The notes beneath the pieces were generated by a model that worked only from the letters and a program-made list of their open reading frames with translations, did not search any database and had not been told where the DNA came from. From NCBI RefSeq assembly GCF_900240945.1, contig NZ_OESG01000014.1:1594015-1658014 (forward strand): a stretch of 64,000 bases of DNA, in the 5' to 3' direction. Position 1 is the first letter of the stretch. Every line of letters begins with the position of its first letter. This stretch comes from Mycobacterium sp. 3519A. Lineage in GTDB: Bacteria; Actinomycetota; Actinomycetes; Mycobacteriales; Mycobacteriaceae. Shown piece after piece: positions 1-8,250 of this stretch. The translations under genes were made by a program, and so were the position numbers.

Positions 1-1
1 G

Positions 2-187
2 GTGATGCTGGTGCTGCCGACCATCGACGAGACGCCTGCCGACTTCTCCGCGGACGTCCTCTATGAATTCCGGCTGTACTCGTTGGGCACTCAGTTCGTG
101 ATGTGGGCGGTGATCGGCCTGGTGTTCGCATCGATGGCGGATCGGCTGCTCGGACAATCGCGACGGCGGGAGAGCGTCAGCGCGTGA
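2..187 (+). CDS. CbtA-family cobalt transporter subunit, C-terminal fragment
   Basis: This is the last 61 codons of a gene whose 5' part lies outside the window. The visible part contains a PADFSADVLYEFRLYSLGTQ-type stretch followed by one hydrophobic segment (MWAVIGLVFASMA). Both resemble the last loop and last membrane helix of CbtA, a predicted cobalt transporter subunit of the cytoplasmic membrane. The stop overlaps the GTG start of the next gene (GTGA), so the two are probably co-translated. The family call rests on a short segment and could be wrong. Confidence 0.6.
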   Translation: MMLVLPTIDETPADFSADVLYEFRLYSLGTQFVMWAVIGLVFASMADRLLGQSRRRESVSA

Positions 188-735
188 GTGAAGTCGTCCG
201 GCTGACACTCGTATCGCATGCGATGACCGATGCGATGGCAGCCGGACGGTTTCCCACCGACGAACCGCTGAATGCGGTCGGCCATCGTCAGGTCGATGCG
301 TCCATCGACCTGGGCGTCACCGAGCGGGCCTACTGCGGACCGGAGAAGCGGACGCGGCAGACCGCTGAACTGCTCGGCCTGCAGGCCGGCGTCGACGACC
401 GGTTGGCCGACCTGAACTACGGCCGGTGGCACGGCGACGTGGTCGGCGGGGTGCAGCCCGACGATCTGGCCATCTGGTTGACCGATCCCACGCGGGCGCC
501 GCACGGCGGTGAGTCGATCGTCGACCTGATCGACCGCGTGGGCGGGTGGATGGACTCGTTGACCACGCGTCGGGCACGCCTGGTGGCGGTCACCCATCCG
601 GCGGTGGTGCGTGCCGCCATCCTGGTCGCGCTCAATGCGCCGCCAAAGTCGTTCTGGCGCATCGACATTGCGCCGGTGAGCCGCACCGTGATGCATTTCC
701 GCGGGCACGCGTGGACTTTGCGGTCCAGCCTGTAG
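184..735 (+). CDS. Histidine phosphatase superfamily protein (SixA/PGM-like)
   Basis: The 183-residue protein has the layout of the branched histidine phosphatase family, which transfers phosphate through a catalytic histidine. The N-terminal motif is LTLVSHAMTDA instead of the usual RHGxT, so the catalytic His (residue 12) is kept but the neighbouring Arg and Gly are Ser and Ala. A second conserved histidine is in VAVTHPAVVRA near residue 138, and an acidic motif (HGGES) precedes it. The GTG start at 184 overlaps the stop of the cbtA-like gene by 4 bases, which suggests translational coupling. Substrate unknown. Confidence 0.75.
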   Translation: MSEVVRLTLVSHAMTDAMAAGRFPTDEPLNAVGHRQVDASIDLGVTERAYCGPEKRTRQTAELLGLQAGVDDRLADLNYGRWHGDVVGGVQPDDLAIWLTDPTRAPHGGESIVDLIDRVGGWMDSLTTRRARLVAVTHPAVVRAAILVALNAPPKSFWRIDIAPVSRTVMHFRGHAWTLRSSL

Positions 736-736
736 A

Positions 737-2101
737 TCAGGGCACCGGAATCAAGCCGAACGTCTGCTTGACGATCGACAGCAGCCAGGCCGCCGCGGTG
801 GTGCTGCGAAAACGCGGCCAGTTCAACTGAAAGCTGACCACCCACGGTTGGCCGGTGTGATCGACGGCGTACCAACTGAATGTCAAGTCGCCCGGCAGGT
901 TTCCGCCCTTGGCGCCGATGTACGGCCACTTCGATCGATCCAGATCGATGCCGGGAATGGCCGAAAGGATCTGCTTCACCGGCGCCGCCTCACCGACCGC
1001 GGCGGCCTGAAGCGCGGCGTGCACCCGGCAGATGTCGGCGGCGCTGCCGTACCACTCGGCGCCATAGGTGGAGGCGGGGGAGCTGGTCCGGGTCGGATCC
1101 GGTTGGTACGGACGCGAATTCGTTTGCGCCAGCAGCTGCGCCCTGGCTTGCGGGTTGGCTTCCTTCCACTGTTCGCGAAGATCCGGTTCGCCCCAGCCGA
1201 TCGAAAACAGCTCGTGCATGGTCGGGAACGGCGTCATGCTGGCCGGGTCGTGGTGGCCCGCCGCCGCCAACGCGCGCTCGACGCCGTGTGGGGTCACCCG
1301 GCCGATCAACAGATCGGTGGCCATGTTGTCGCTCGCGGAGATCATCTCTTGCGCCGCCCTGCGCACGGTCACCTTGGCGCCCGCAGGTAGGTCGTTGAGG
1401 TGAGCGGAGCCGAGCTTCTTGGCTTCGTCGGTGACCGTGAGTTCGTCGGTCCAGCGCAGCGTCCGCGCTTTGACCGCATCGGCAACCGCAAGCAGCACAT
1501 ACAGTTTCATGATCGAGGCCAACGGCATCGACACGTCGTTGTTCGTGCCTGCGATCGGTGAGCACTCGCCGTTGTTCACCTTGGCGACCTGATACGAATA
1601 GCGCGCACCCGACTTCGTCAGCTCGGTGTCGATGTCGGCCCACTTCTTGATCGGGGGCGGTTGCAGCGTCACCTCGAACCGGTCGACAAGGCCCTGGGGG
1701 TTCGTGCGCAGCGCAATGTCTTGTGCCGCACCGTAGGACGTCAGTGTGTGCAGCGTCGCCTGGCCCGCGCCGATGTCGATGCCTGCAACGGTGATCGGTC
1801 GGTCCAACCAGAGGTTGCCCATCGCGGAGGTGATGGGGTTGACCTGTTGCGGCGTCGCCATGGTGCGCACCCCGACGGTGCCGATCGGCCACTCCGAGTT
1901 GAGCATGTCGATGGTCTGCTTGGCCCGCAGACCCTGCGGCGTGTTGATCTCGATCGGCACACCGTACGTGGTGTCGGCCACCGGTACGGGTGTTGTGCTC
2001 TTGGTGCAGCCGACCGTCAGGCCGCCGACGAGGGCAGCCGCGACCGACAGTGCGACTGTGGCGCGGGTGCCACGCCCGGCCTTACTTACCGGCGCCCGCA
2101 A
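737..2101 (-). CDS. lpqF: LpqF-like lipoprotein with class A beta-lactamase/serine hydrolase fold
   Basis: This predicted exported lipoprotein of about 454 residues has a hydrophobic signal segment ending in a lipobox (LTVGC, Cys near residue 32). The penicillin-recognising serine hydrolase motifs follow in order: SIMK (SxxK, about 196-199), SDN (about 257-259) and KGG (about 398-400, in place of KTG). Position next to mhuD and a divergent hydrolase matches M. tuberculosis Rv3593 (lpqF). No ATG or GTG lies between the mhuD stop and the signal peptide. The best start is a TTG at 2101 with a GAGG about 12 bases upstream, which overlaps the end of mhuD by 20 bases. Whether it acts on peptidoglycan or beta-lactams is unknown. 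Confidence 0.8.
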   Translation of the reverse strand: MRAPVSKAGRGTRATVALSVAAALVGGLTVGCTKSTTPVPVADTTYGVPIEINTPQGLRAKQTIDMLNSEWPIGTVGVRTMATPQQVNPITSAMGNLWLDRPITVAGIDIGAGQATLHTLTSYGAAQDIALRTNPQGLVDRFEVTLQPPPIKKWADIDTELTKSGARYSYQVAKVNNGECSPIAGTNNDVSMPLASIMKLYVLLAVADAVKARTLRWTDELTVTDEAKKLGSAHLNDLPAGAKVTVRRAAQEMISASDNMATDLLIGRVTPHGVERALAAAGHHDPASMTPFPTMHELFSIGWGEPDLREQWKEANPQARAQLLAQTNSRPYQPDPTRTSSPASTYGAEWYGSAADICRVHAALQAAAVGEAAPVKQILSAIPGIDLDRSKWPYIGAKGGNLPGDLTFSWYAVDHTGQPWVVSFQLNWPRFRSTTAAAWLLSIVKQTFGLIPVP

Positions 2102-2393
2102 CGTCCAGGACAACCTCGAACTCGAGCAGGGATGCTCCTGTGGCGACCGGGTTGGCGGCCTGGCCCTTGTGCGCCTCGATGGCCGGGCCCGTCGCCCAGG
2201 CTTGGAACGCCTCTTCGGATTCCCACTGCGTGACGACGAAGTAGCGGTCCTCACCCTTGACCGGGCGCAACAGTTGAAAGCCCAGGAAACCGGGCTGGTT
2301 GTCGACGGCGTGTGCACGGTGTGCGAACCGCTTCTCCAGTTCCGGACCGGCGTCGGGCGGGACCTCGATTGCGTTGATCTTCACCACAGGCAT
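2082..2393 (-). CDS. mhuD: MhuD mycobilin-producing heme oxygenase
   Basis: The protein has 103 residues and an ABM (antibiotic biosynthesis monooxygenase) fold, and closely resembles M. tuberculosis Rv3592. Residues known to be important for heme binding and ruffling are present at the expected positions: Asn7, Phe23, Trp66 and His75. The family degrades heme to mycobilin and releases iron in the cytoplasm, as part of heme-iron use. The gene is upstream of and overlaps lpqF. It is divergent from an alpha/beta hydrolase with only 24 bases between the starts, so one or both transcripts may be nearly leaderless. Confidence 0.93.
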   Translation of the reverse strand: MPVVKINAIEVPPDAGPELEKRFAHRAHAVDNQPGFLGFQLLRPVKGEDRYFVVTQWESEEAFQAWATGPAIEAHKGQAANPVATGASLLEFEVVLDVAGAGK

Positions 2394-2417
2394 CCCGCTA
2401 GGCTACCGTGCGCACTG

Positions 2418-3188
2418 ATGTCCCCCGACCTGCTGACGCCTCGCGGAGGCGAAGGCGATCCACTGGTTCTGGTACATGGCCTGATGGGGCGGGGCAGCAC
2501 GTGGTCACGCCAGTTGCCGTGGCTGACGACGCTCGGCGCGGTCTACACCTACGACGCGCCGTGGCACCGTGGCCGCGACATCGCCGACCCGTATCCGATC
2601 AGCACCGAACGATTTGTGGCCGACCTCGGTGCGGCTGTCGAGCAGTTGGGCTCGCCTGCGGTGCTGATCGGGCATTCGATGGGAGCGTTGCATTCGTGGT
2701 GTCTGGCCGCGGCACGCCCGGAACTGGTCAGCGCGCTGGTGGTTGAGGACATGGCACCGGATTTTCGCGGTCGCACCACCGGGCCGTGGGAACCCTGGCT
2801 GCATGCGCTGCCCACCGAATTCACTGCCGCAGAACAGGTTTACGCGGAATTCGGCCCGGTGGCCGGCCAGTATTTCCTCGAGGCGTTCGACCGCACCGCG
2901 ACCGGGTGGCGCCTGCACGGGCAGCCCGCGACCTGGATCGAGATCGCCGCCGAATGGGGAACCCGCGACTACTGGACGCAATGGGAGGCGGTGCGTGTTC
3001 CCGCGTTGCTCCTCGAGGCAGGCGACTCCGTCACACCCCCGGGACAGATGCGCAAAATGCAGGAAACCGGCTACCGGACAACGTATTTGCACGTGCCCGG
3101 TGCCGGTCACCTGATCCACGACGATGCGCCGCAGACCTACCGAGAAGCGGTCGAGTCGTTCCTAGCGACGCTCGCCGGTCGCGCCTGA
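2418..3188 (+). CDS. Alpha/beta-fold hydrolase (Rv3591c-like)
   Basis: This 256-residue cytosolic alpha/beta hydrolase has the oxyanion-hole motif VLVHG (His20-Gly21) and the nucleophile elbow GHSMG with Ser87. The catalytic His lies in PGAGHLIHDD near the C-terminus, and an acidic residue in LLEAGDSVTPP probably completes the triad. No signal peptide is seen. It is divergent from mhuD/lpqF, as Rv3591c is in M. tuberculosis. The ATG at 2418 gives a family-sized protein. Substrate unknown. Confidence 0.85.
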   Translation: MSPDLLTPRGGEGDPLVLVHGLMGRGSTWSRQLPWLTTLGAVYTYDAPWHRGRDIADPYPISTERFVADLGAAVEQLGSPAVLIGHSMGALHSWCLAAARPELVSALVVEDMAPDFRGRTTGPWEPWLHALPTEFTAAEQVYAEFGPVAGQYFLEAFDRTATGWRLHGQPATWIEIAAEWGTRDYWTQWEAVRVPALLLEAGDSVTPPGQMRKMQETGYRTTYLHVPGAGHLIHDDAPQTYREAVESFLATLAGRA

Positions 3189-3416
3189 GGCGGGCCAAAA
3201 GGGCTGCCGCTCAAAGCGGGTGCGGACCGCGTCGACATCATGCGCGACACGGAAGCCGTCGCGGTCGTCCTCGAAGAGCCTGCCCACCATCGGGGCGGAC
3301 CAGCGGAACTGGCCGTAGCGGATGCGAAGCGAGTCAGAGCGATGGGCGGCCCAACTGAGCGCCGCTGCCACCGCGAACGGGGCGATCAGGATCAAGAGAG
3401 TCAGTGCAGTGGTCAT
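3162..3416 (-). CDS. Small membrane protein of unknown function
   Basis: The predicted protein has 84 residues. One N-terminal hydrophobic helix (about residues 3-23, LTLLILIAPFAVAAALSWAA) is followed by a polar, charged C-terminal half rich in Arg and Asp. I do not recognise a family. The ATG at 3416 places the helix at the very N-terminus; a longer frame starts upstream but would add a cysteine-rich non-hydrophobic leader. The 3' end overlaps the alpha/beta hydrolase by 27 bases convergently. The gene is divergent from the GlxA-type regulator with about 70 bases between starts. Confidence 0.6.
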   Translation of the reverse strand: MTTALTLLILIAPFAVAAALSWAAHRSDSLRIRYGQFRWSAPMVGRLFEDDRDGFRVAHDVDAVRTRFERQPFWPASGATGERR

Positions 3417-3487
3417 GGCAGTAATGCTCCGCTGATAAAGATCCCGCCAACAGTGGCAGGAAGGACACCTTGCGATAAAATGCTGCC

Positions 3488-4471
3488 ATGGCATTGAGAA
3501 GCGTATCTGCGCTGGTGCTGGACGGTCTAGCGATTTTCGAGTTCGGCGTCATCTGCGAGGTGTTCGGCATCGACCGGTCTGCGGACGGGGTGCCCAATTT
3601 CGATTTCAAGGTGTGCGGGCCTGAGCCCGGCAAGCCGCTGCGGACGTCCGTCGGCGCCACCATCACCCCCGACTGCGGCCTCGACGGCCTGGTGGGCGCC
3701 GACCTGGTTGCGATCCCGGCGATCAGCAGCCAGTACGGCGGCTATCTGCCGGAGGCGCTCGACGCGATCCGGAAGGCCGCCGAGTCAGGGTCGATCATCC
3801 TGACGGTGTGCTCCGGGGCCTTCGTTGCCGGCGCCGCGGGCCTGCTGGACGGCAGGCCGTGCACCACGCACTGGATGCACGCCGACGAGCTGGCGCAGCT
3901 GTATCCGACCGCCAAGGTCGACCGCAACGTGCTGTTCGTCGACGACGGCAACCTGATCACCAGCGCGGGCACCGCGGCCGGCATCGATGCCTGCCTGCAC
4001 CTGGTGCGCCGCGAGTTGGGCGCCGAGGTCACCAACAAGATCGCGCGCAGGATGGTGGTGCCGCCGCAGCGCGACGGCGGTCAGCGTCAGTACATCGACC
4101 AACCCATTCCGGTGCGCTGCTCGGAAGGTTTTGCACCGCATCTGGATTGGATCCTCACCAACCTAGACAAGCCGCACACGGTCGGCACACTGGCTGCTCG
4201 TGCGCACATGTCGGCGCGCACCTTCGCCCGCCGATTCGTCGAGGAGACCGGCCGGACTCCGATGCAATGGGTGACCGATCAGCGGGTGCTGTACGCGCGC
4301 CGGTTACTGGAGGAGACGGATCTGGACGTGGACAGGATCGCCGACCGATCCGGATTCGGCACGGCGACGTTGCTGCGCCACCACTTCCGCAGGGTGATCG
4401 GGGTGACGCCGTCGGACTATCGCCGCCGGTTCTCGTGCAACGGTCCGTGTGAGGAAGCCGCGACCGCGTAG
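3488..4471 (+). CDS. GlxA/FtrA-type AraC-family transcriptional regulator
   Basis: The 327-residue protein joins an N-terminal DJ-1/PfpI (class I glutamine amidotransferase-like) domain (about 1-190) to a C-terminal AraC/XylS DNA-binding domain (about 220-320). The first domain carries the elbow motif LTVCSGAFVAGAAGLLDG with a nucleophile-like Cys. The second has two helix-turn-helix units (VGTLAARAHMSARTFARRF and DVDRIADRSGFGTATLLRHH). In this family the amidotransferase-like domain probably senses a ligand. It starts with an ATG divergent from the small membrane gene. The IS30 element begins 21 bases after its stop, so the coding region is intact. Confidence 0.88.
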   Translation: MALRSVSALVLDGLAIFEFGVICEVFGIDRSADGVPNFDFKVCGPEPGKPLRTSVGATITPDCGLDGLVGADLVAIPAISSQYGGYLPEALDAIRKAAESGSIILTVCSGAFVAGAAGLLDGRPCTTHWMHADELAQLYPTAKVDRNVLFVDDGNLITSAGTAAGIDACLHLVRRELGAEVTNKIARRMVVPPQRDGGQRQYIDQPIPVRCSEGFAPHLDWILTNLDKPHTVGTLAARAHMSARTFARRFVEETGRTPMQWVTDQRVLYARRLLEETDLDVDRIADRSGFGTATLLRHHFRRVIGVTPSDYRRRFSCNGPCEEAATA

Positions 4472-4492
4472 CACTTGCGCCCTCCTGCCGAA

Positions 4493-4543
4493 TGGCCAGT
4501 TATGAAACGCTTTTCAGCGGCGGTTTCACGCTGTGATTGCAAC
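4493..4543 (+). repeat. IS30 element left terminal inverted repeat
   Basis: The repeat starts TGGCCAGTTATG and ends GTGATTGCAAC. It pairs with the reverse complement of 5803-5853. The transposase stop codon (4526-4528) lies inside it. Confidence 0.85.
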
Positions 4544-5779
4544 AGCGGGTGGTTTTGACGGGGTTGAGAGTAGTTCGTCGAGGGGTTCGGCTGGGGGCTT
4601 CCAGCTCAGGGGTTGCCGGGGCCGGGTGTTGAGCTTGGCGGCGACGTAGTCCAGATAGTCTGCCGGGGAGATCGACAAGTCGGTGCCTTTAGCAAAGTAT
4701 TGGCGCAGCAGTCCGTTGGTGTTCTCGTTGGTCCCGCGCTGCCATGGTGAGTGCGGATCACAGAAGTAGATATCTAATTCCGTCGCTGCGGCGATAGCGG
4801 CGTGATTGGCCATCTCTTTGCCTTGATCCCAGGTCAGTGTCTTACGCAGAATCGCCGGCAGCTGAGCCATTTTCGCGACGATGGCCTCTTGCACTGCCAG
4901 GGCACCGTGGTCGTCAGGCAGATGCAGCAGCAGCACGAACCGAGTCATGCGTTCGACCACGGTGCCGATCGCCGAACCCGATGCGGTGCTACCCATGATC
5001 AGGTCACCTTCCCAGTGGCCGGGTACGGCACGGTCTTCGACCTCCGGTGGACGCTCGCTGATGTTGACCATGTCGCGGATTTGCCCTCGGCGCTGGTTAC
5101 CGCGTCGTTGAGGCTTGCGCAACGCCCGCCCAGTGCGTAGACATTTGTGCAGCTCACGGCGCAGATTTCCTTTACCCTGCACGTAGATCGACTGATAGAT
5201 GGTCTCGTGGGACACCCGCATCTCCGCATCGTCGGGAAATTCGATCGGCAGCCGGTTGGCGATCTGTTGAGGACTGTGGTCGTCTAGCAGCCGATTCTGC
5301 ACCTCAAGGTGCAACCGTTCATTGGTGGCCAGCTTGCGCGGTTTCGGGCGTCGAGCCCGCGCGTGAGCACGCGCCTGTGCGACGCCGGCCCGATACCTCG
5401 GCGTGGCATCCCAGCCGCCGTGCCGTTGCGCCCCGAACCGGTACCGCGAACGATATCGTCCACGGCAGAACGCGTTTCGGTCGATCTCACGCATGACCGT
5501 CGAGGCCGGGCGGCCCAGCCGCCTGCCGATCTGCCGAATGCTTTCCCCTCTGGCAATGCCGTCTTGAATTTCGTTACGTTCGTCTTCGCCCAGCCGCGAC
5601 CACTTCCGCACACCGGTCTCATCAGGAAATTTGGGTCTCACCCCGCCAGCATCGGCAAACCAGCGCCAGCCGGTGCGCACCGACACACCGACTGCCTGCG
5701 CCGCCTCCACCACCGACGTGCCATCGCCGACATGACCCCAGAACTGACGACCAACACAGGCATAACGCGACGGACGCAT
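4526..5779 (-). CDS. IS30-family transposase
   Basis: The protein has 417 residues. An N-terminal helix-turn-helix of IS30 type (IRQIGRRLGRPASTVMREI) is followed by a DDE integrase core. The catalytic residues are visible in GHWEGDLI (first Asp), LTWDQGKEM (second Asp) and RGTNENTNGLLRQYF (Glu), with the typical C-terminal KLNTRPRQPLSWKPP. The chosen ATG at 5779 has GAGGAG about 6 bases upstream; an in-frame TTG at 5809 would start inside the right inverted repeat. The gene looks intact and the element may be active. Confidence 0.93.
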   Translation of the reverse strand: MRPSRYACVGRQFWGHVGDGTSVVEAAQAVGVSVRTGWRWFADAGGVRPKFPDETGVRKWSRLGEDERNEIQDGIARGESIRQIGRRLGRPASTVMREIDRNAFCRGRYRSRYRFGAQRHGGWDATPRYRAGVAQARAHARARRPKPRKLATNERLHLEVQNRLLDDHSPQQIANRLPIEFPDDAEMRVSHETIYQSIYVQGKGNLRRELHKCLRTGRALRKPQRRGNQRRGQIRDMVNISERPPEVEDRAVPGHWEGDLIMGSTASGSAIGTVVERMTRFVLLLHLPDDHGALAVQEAIVAKMAQLPAILRKTLTWDQGKEMANHAAIAAATELDIYFCDPHSPWQRGTNENTNGLLRQYFAKGTDLSISPADYLDYVAAKLNTRPRQPLSWKPPAEPLDELLSTPSKPPAVAITA

Positions 5780-5802
5780 CAACAACTCCTCAGCTAGGAG
5801 CC

Positions 5803-5853
5803 GTTGCAATCACCCCTTGAACCTGAGAGCATTTCGCGTGACATAACTGGCCA
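5803..5853 (-). repeat. IS30 element right terminal inverted repeat
   Basis: Read on the minus strand it begins TGGCCAGTTATG and ends GTGATTGCAAC, matching both ends of the left repeat at 4493-4543. The transposase ATG lies 23 bases inside it. Confidence 0.85.
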
Positions 5854-5876
5854 CTCGCCGCGTCAGTTGCCCGTCG

Positions 5877-6737
5877 CTAGTCACCTTCGCCTGCAAGAGC
5901 GAACCGGCCGTCGGCCGTCTGCTCCACCAATCCGTCGACAAGTAACGAATCCAGCGCACGGTCGCGCTGTGCGGTGTCGGTCAGCCACGCCACGTCGAGC
6001 TGCGCACGCGTGACGGGGGAGTCGTTGCCGCGCAACACATCAAGTAACCGGCCGCGCACCTGGCGGTCGGTCCCGGCGTATTTCTGCACCCGGCGCACCG
6101 ACGTTCCTGCCGGAAAGCCGCGCGTGCGCCAAGCGCACGAACCCAACGGGCACACGCCACACCGTGGAGATCGGGCCGTGCACACCGTCGCACCTAGTTC
6201 CATCAAGGCCACCGAAAATCGCGGCGCGTCCCGCGCGGGCAACAACGCGGCGACATCGTCGAGATCCCGCGACGACGCAGCGGCGTCGGCCTTACCGTGC
6301 ACGGCGCGCGCTACCACCCGGCGCACGTTGGTGTCGACGACGGGCACCCGCTGCCCGTAGGCAAAGCAGGCGATGGCGCGCGCGGTGTAGGCGCCGACAC
6401 CGGGCAGAGTCAACAGCGTCTCGACGTCCGAGGGCACTTCGTCGTCGAACCGCTCGGCGAGCACCGTCGCGCATTCATGCAGTCGCTTGGCCCGCCGCGG
6501 ATAGCCGAGCTTGCCCCACGCCCGCAGCACCTCGGCCGACCCCGCCGCCGCGGTCGCCGACGGCGTCGGCCACCGCGCCACCCACGCCAGCCAGATCGGC
6601 TCCACCCTGGCCACCGGCGTCTGCTGCAACATGAACTCGCTGACCAGGATCTGCCACGGCGTCACTCCTGGTCGACGCCACGGCAGATCGCGCTGCGCAT
6701 GCTCATACCAGCTTGATAAATGCTGTGAATCGATCAC
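5877..6737 (-). CDS. mutY: MutY adenine DNA glycosylase
   Basis: This 286-residue enzyme removes adenine mispaired with 8-oxoguanine in base excision repair. The HhH-GPD core is clear: the catalytic Glu in SEFMLQQT, the helix-hairpin-helix LPGVGAYTARAIACFAYG, and the catalytic Asp in VPVVDTNVRRVV. Four cysteines around VCTARSPRCGVCPLGSCAW fit the [4Fe-4S] loop. The C-terminal part (TDRQVRGRLLDVLR) resembles the mycobacterial orthologue Rv3589. A GTG at 6737 was chosen; a second in-frame GTG lies slightly upstream. It is divergent from canB with 28 bases between starts. Confidence 0.93.
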   Translation of the reverse strand: MIDSQHLSSWYEHAQRDLPWRRPGVTPWQILVSEFMLQQTPVARVEPIWLAWVARWPTPSATAAAGSAEVLRAWGKLGYPRRAKRLHECATVLAERFDDEVPSDVETLLTLPGVGAYTARAIACFAYGQRVPVVDTNVRRVVARAVHGKADAAASSRDLDDVAALLPARDAPRFSVALMELGATVCTARSPRCGVCPLGSCAWRTRGFPAGTSVRRVQKYAGTDRQVRGRLLDVLRGNDSPVTRAQLDVAWLTDTAQRDRALDSLLVDGLVEQTADGRFALAGEGD

Positions 6738-6765
6738 GACAGAAAATTCCTGCACAATGACGGCC

Positions 6766-7386
6766 ATGCCCAATACGAATCCCGTGACCGCCTGGAAATC
6801 ACTCAAGGAGGGTAACGAGCGCTTCGTTGCGGGCAAGCCCGAACATCCCAGCCAGAGCATCGAGTACCGGGCCAGCCTGGCCGACGTGCAAAAGCCGACC
6901 GCGGTCGTGTTCGGCTGCGCAGACAGCCGGGTGGCCGCCGAGATCATCTTCGACCAGGGTCTCGGCGACATGTTCGTAGTGCGCACCGCCGGCCATGTCA
7001 TCGACTCGGCGGTGCTCGGGTCCATCGAATACGGGGTGACGGTGTTGAACGTGCCCCTGATCGTCGTGCTCGGCCACGACAGCTGCGGTGCGGTGAAGGC
7101 CGCGCTTTCGGCGATCGACGGCGGGGCCGTGCCGAACGGCTACGTGCGTGACCTGGTGGAACGCGTGACGCCGTCGATTCTGCTCGGCCGTCGCGACGGC
7201 CTCACGCGTGTCGACGAACTCGAGGCGCGCCACGTGAACGAGACCGCCGCGCAGCTTGCTCAGCGGTCCTCGGCCATCACCGAACGGCTCGATGCCGGCA
7301 CCCTGGCGATCGCAGGCGTGACCTATCACCTGGCCGATGGCAGGGCCGTATTGCGCGATCATCTGGGTGATATCGGCGAAGGCTGA
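6766..7386 (+). CDS. canB: Beta-class carbonic anhydrase CanB
   Basis: The 206-residue protein interconverts CO2 and bicarbonate. Zinc ligands of beta-class enzymes are present: Cys51 with the Asp53-Arg55 dyad in GCADSRVAAE, and His104/Cys107 in VLGHDSCGAV. The sequence is very close to M. tuberculosis Rv3588c, whose start MPNTNP fixes the ATG at 6766; an ATG three codons upstream (6757) is possible. It is a cytosolic enzyme, divergent from mutY as in other mycobacteria. Confidence 0.95.
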   Translation: MPNTNPVTAWKSLKEGNERFVAGKPEHPSQSIEYRASLADVQKPTAVVFGCADSRVAAEIIFDQGLGDMFVVRTAGHVIDSAVLGSIEYGVTVLNVPLIVVLGHDSCGAVKAALSAIDGGAVPNGYVRDLVERVTPSILLGRRDGLTRVDELEARHVNETAAQLAQRSSAITERLDAGTLAIAGVTYHLADGRAVLRDHLGDIGEG

Positions 7387-7445
7387 GCAGCGACACGCCG
7401 GGCAACCTCGGCCGAGGTGGCGTGACCTGCCCTTACCGTGAAGAT

Positions 7446-8231
7446 GTGCTGGATCTAGAACCGCATGGCCCGCTACCGACGCAGATCTACTGGCGTCGCA
7501 GGGCACTCGCGCTGGGCATAGCGGTCCTCGCCATCGGCGTCGTCGCCGCAGTGGTGGTGATGGTCGTGATGAACAGCACGAGCACAGACAACAAGCCCGC
7601 CGAGAAGCCGGCCCCCACGCAGGCCGCCGCGCCGACACCGCTGCCGGGTGAGAACCCCGAAGTGAAGACGCCGGTGATGCCGCCTGCGCAGCAGGCCCCG
7701 GCGCCGACTCCGACGCCGACCGCGGCCGTCGTCCCGCCGCCGGTGCTCAAAGAGGGCGACGACTGCCCGGATTCGACGCTCGCGGTCAAGGGCATCACCA
7801 ACCAGCCGCAGTACGTGGTGGGGGATCAGCCGAAGTTCACGATGGTCGTGACGAACATCGGGCTGGTGGCGTGCCAGCGTGACGTCGGCGCCGCGGTGCT
7901 GGCCGCCTACGTCTACTCACTGGACAACAACAGGCTGTGGTCGAACCTCGATTGCGCGCCGTCGAACGAGACGCTCGTCAAGACGTTCCAGCCGGGCGAG
8001 CAGGTGACCACAGAGGTGACCTGGACCGGTATGGGGTCGGCGCCGCAGTGCCCGCTGCCGCGGCAGCCGATCGGGCCTGGGACGTACAACCTGGTCGTGC
8101 AGTTGGGCAATTTGAGATCGGCGGCGGTGCCGTTCATCCTCGCGCCCGCTGCCGCGCCGGCACCGGGGCAGCCCGGCGCCGATGCGGTGCCCCCACCGGC
8201 TGAGCCCGGGCCCGCGCCACAGGGCGGCTAA
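7446..8231 (+). CDS. Membrane-anchored extracytoplasmic protein (Rv3587c-like)
   Basis: The protein has about 261 residues: a short cytoplasmic N-terminus (LDLEPHGPLPTQIYWRRR), one membrane helix (about 25-47), a Pro/Ala/Thr-rich linker, and a globular extracellular domain. That domain includes VLKEGDDCPDSTLAVKG, four cysteines and a Pro-rich tail. It matches the conserved mycobacterial Rv3587c type, whose function is not established. The GTG at 7446 agrees with that family; an earlier GTG at 7422 would add eight residues. The 3' end faces the tandem palindromes at 8251-8346. Confidence 0.85.
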   Translation: MLDLEPHGPLPTQIYWRRRALALGIAVLAIGVVAAVVVMVVMNSTSTDNKPAEKPAPTQAAAPTPLPGENPEVKTPVMPPAQQAPAPTPTPTAAVVPPPVLKEGDDCPDSTLAVKGITNQPQYVVGDQPKFTMVVTNIGLVACQRDVGAAVLAAYVYSLDNNRLWSNLDCAPSNETLVKTFQPGEQVTTEVTWTGMGSAPQCPLPRQPIGPGTYNLVVQLGNLRSAAVPFILAPAAAPAPGQPGADAVPPPAEPGPAPQGG

Positions 8232-8250
8232 CCGCCGGCGTTATCCGATT

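Larger units (their letters stand above)
4493..5853 (-). mobile_element. IS30-family insertion sequence, complete
   Basis: A 1361-bp element is bounded by imperfect inverted repeats of about 51 bp and contains one intact transposase gene. The outermost 12 bases (TGGCCAGTTATG) and the innermost 11 bases (GTGATTGCAAC) of the two repeats are identical, and the middle is diverged. The element lies between the convergent 3' ends of the GlxA-type regulator and mutY and disrupts neither. No target-site duplication could be recognised next to the ends, so the exact boundaries may be off by a few bases. Confidence 0.9.

Noticed and set aside
737..2317. Long form of the LpqF-like protein starting at 2317
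   Set aside because: It would run antisense-free but fully inside mhuD in another frame and place an Arg/Ser-rich leader before the signal peptide.
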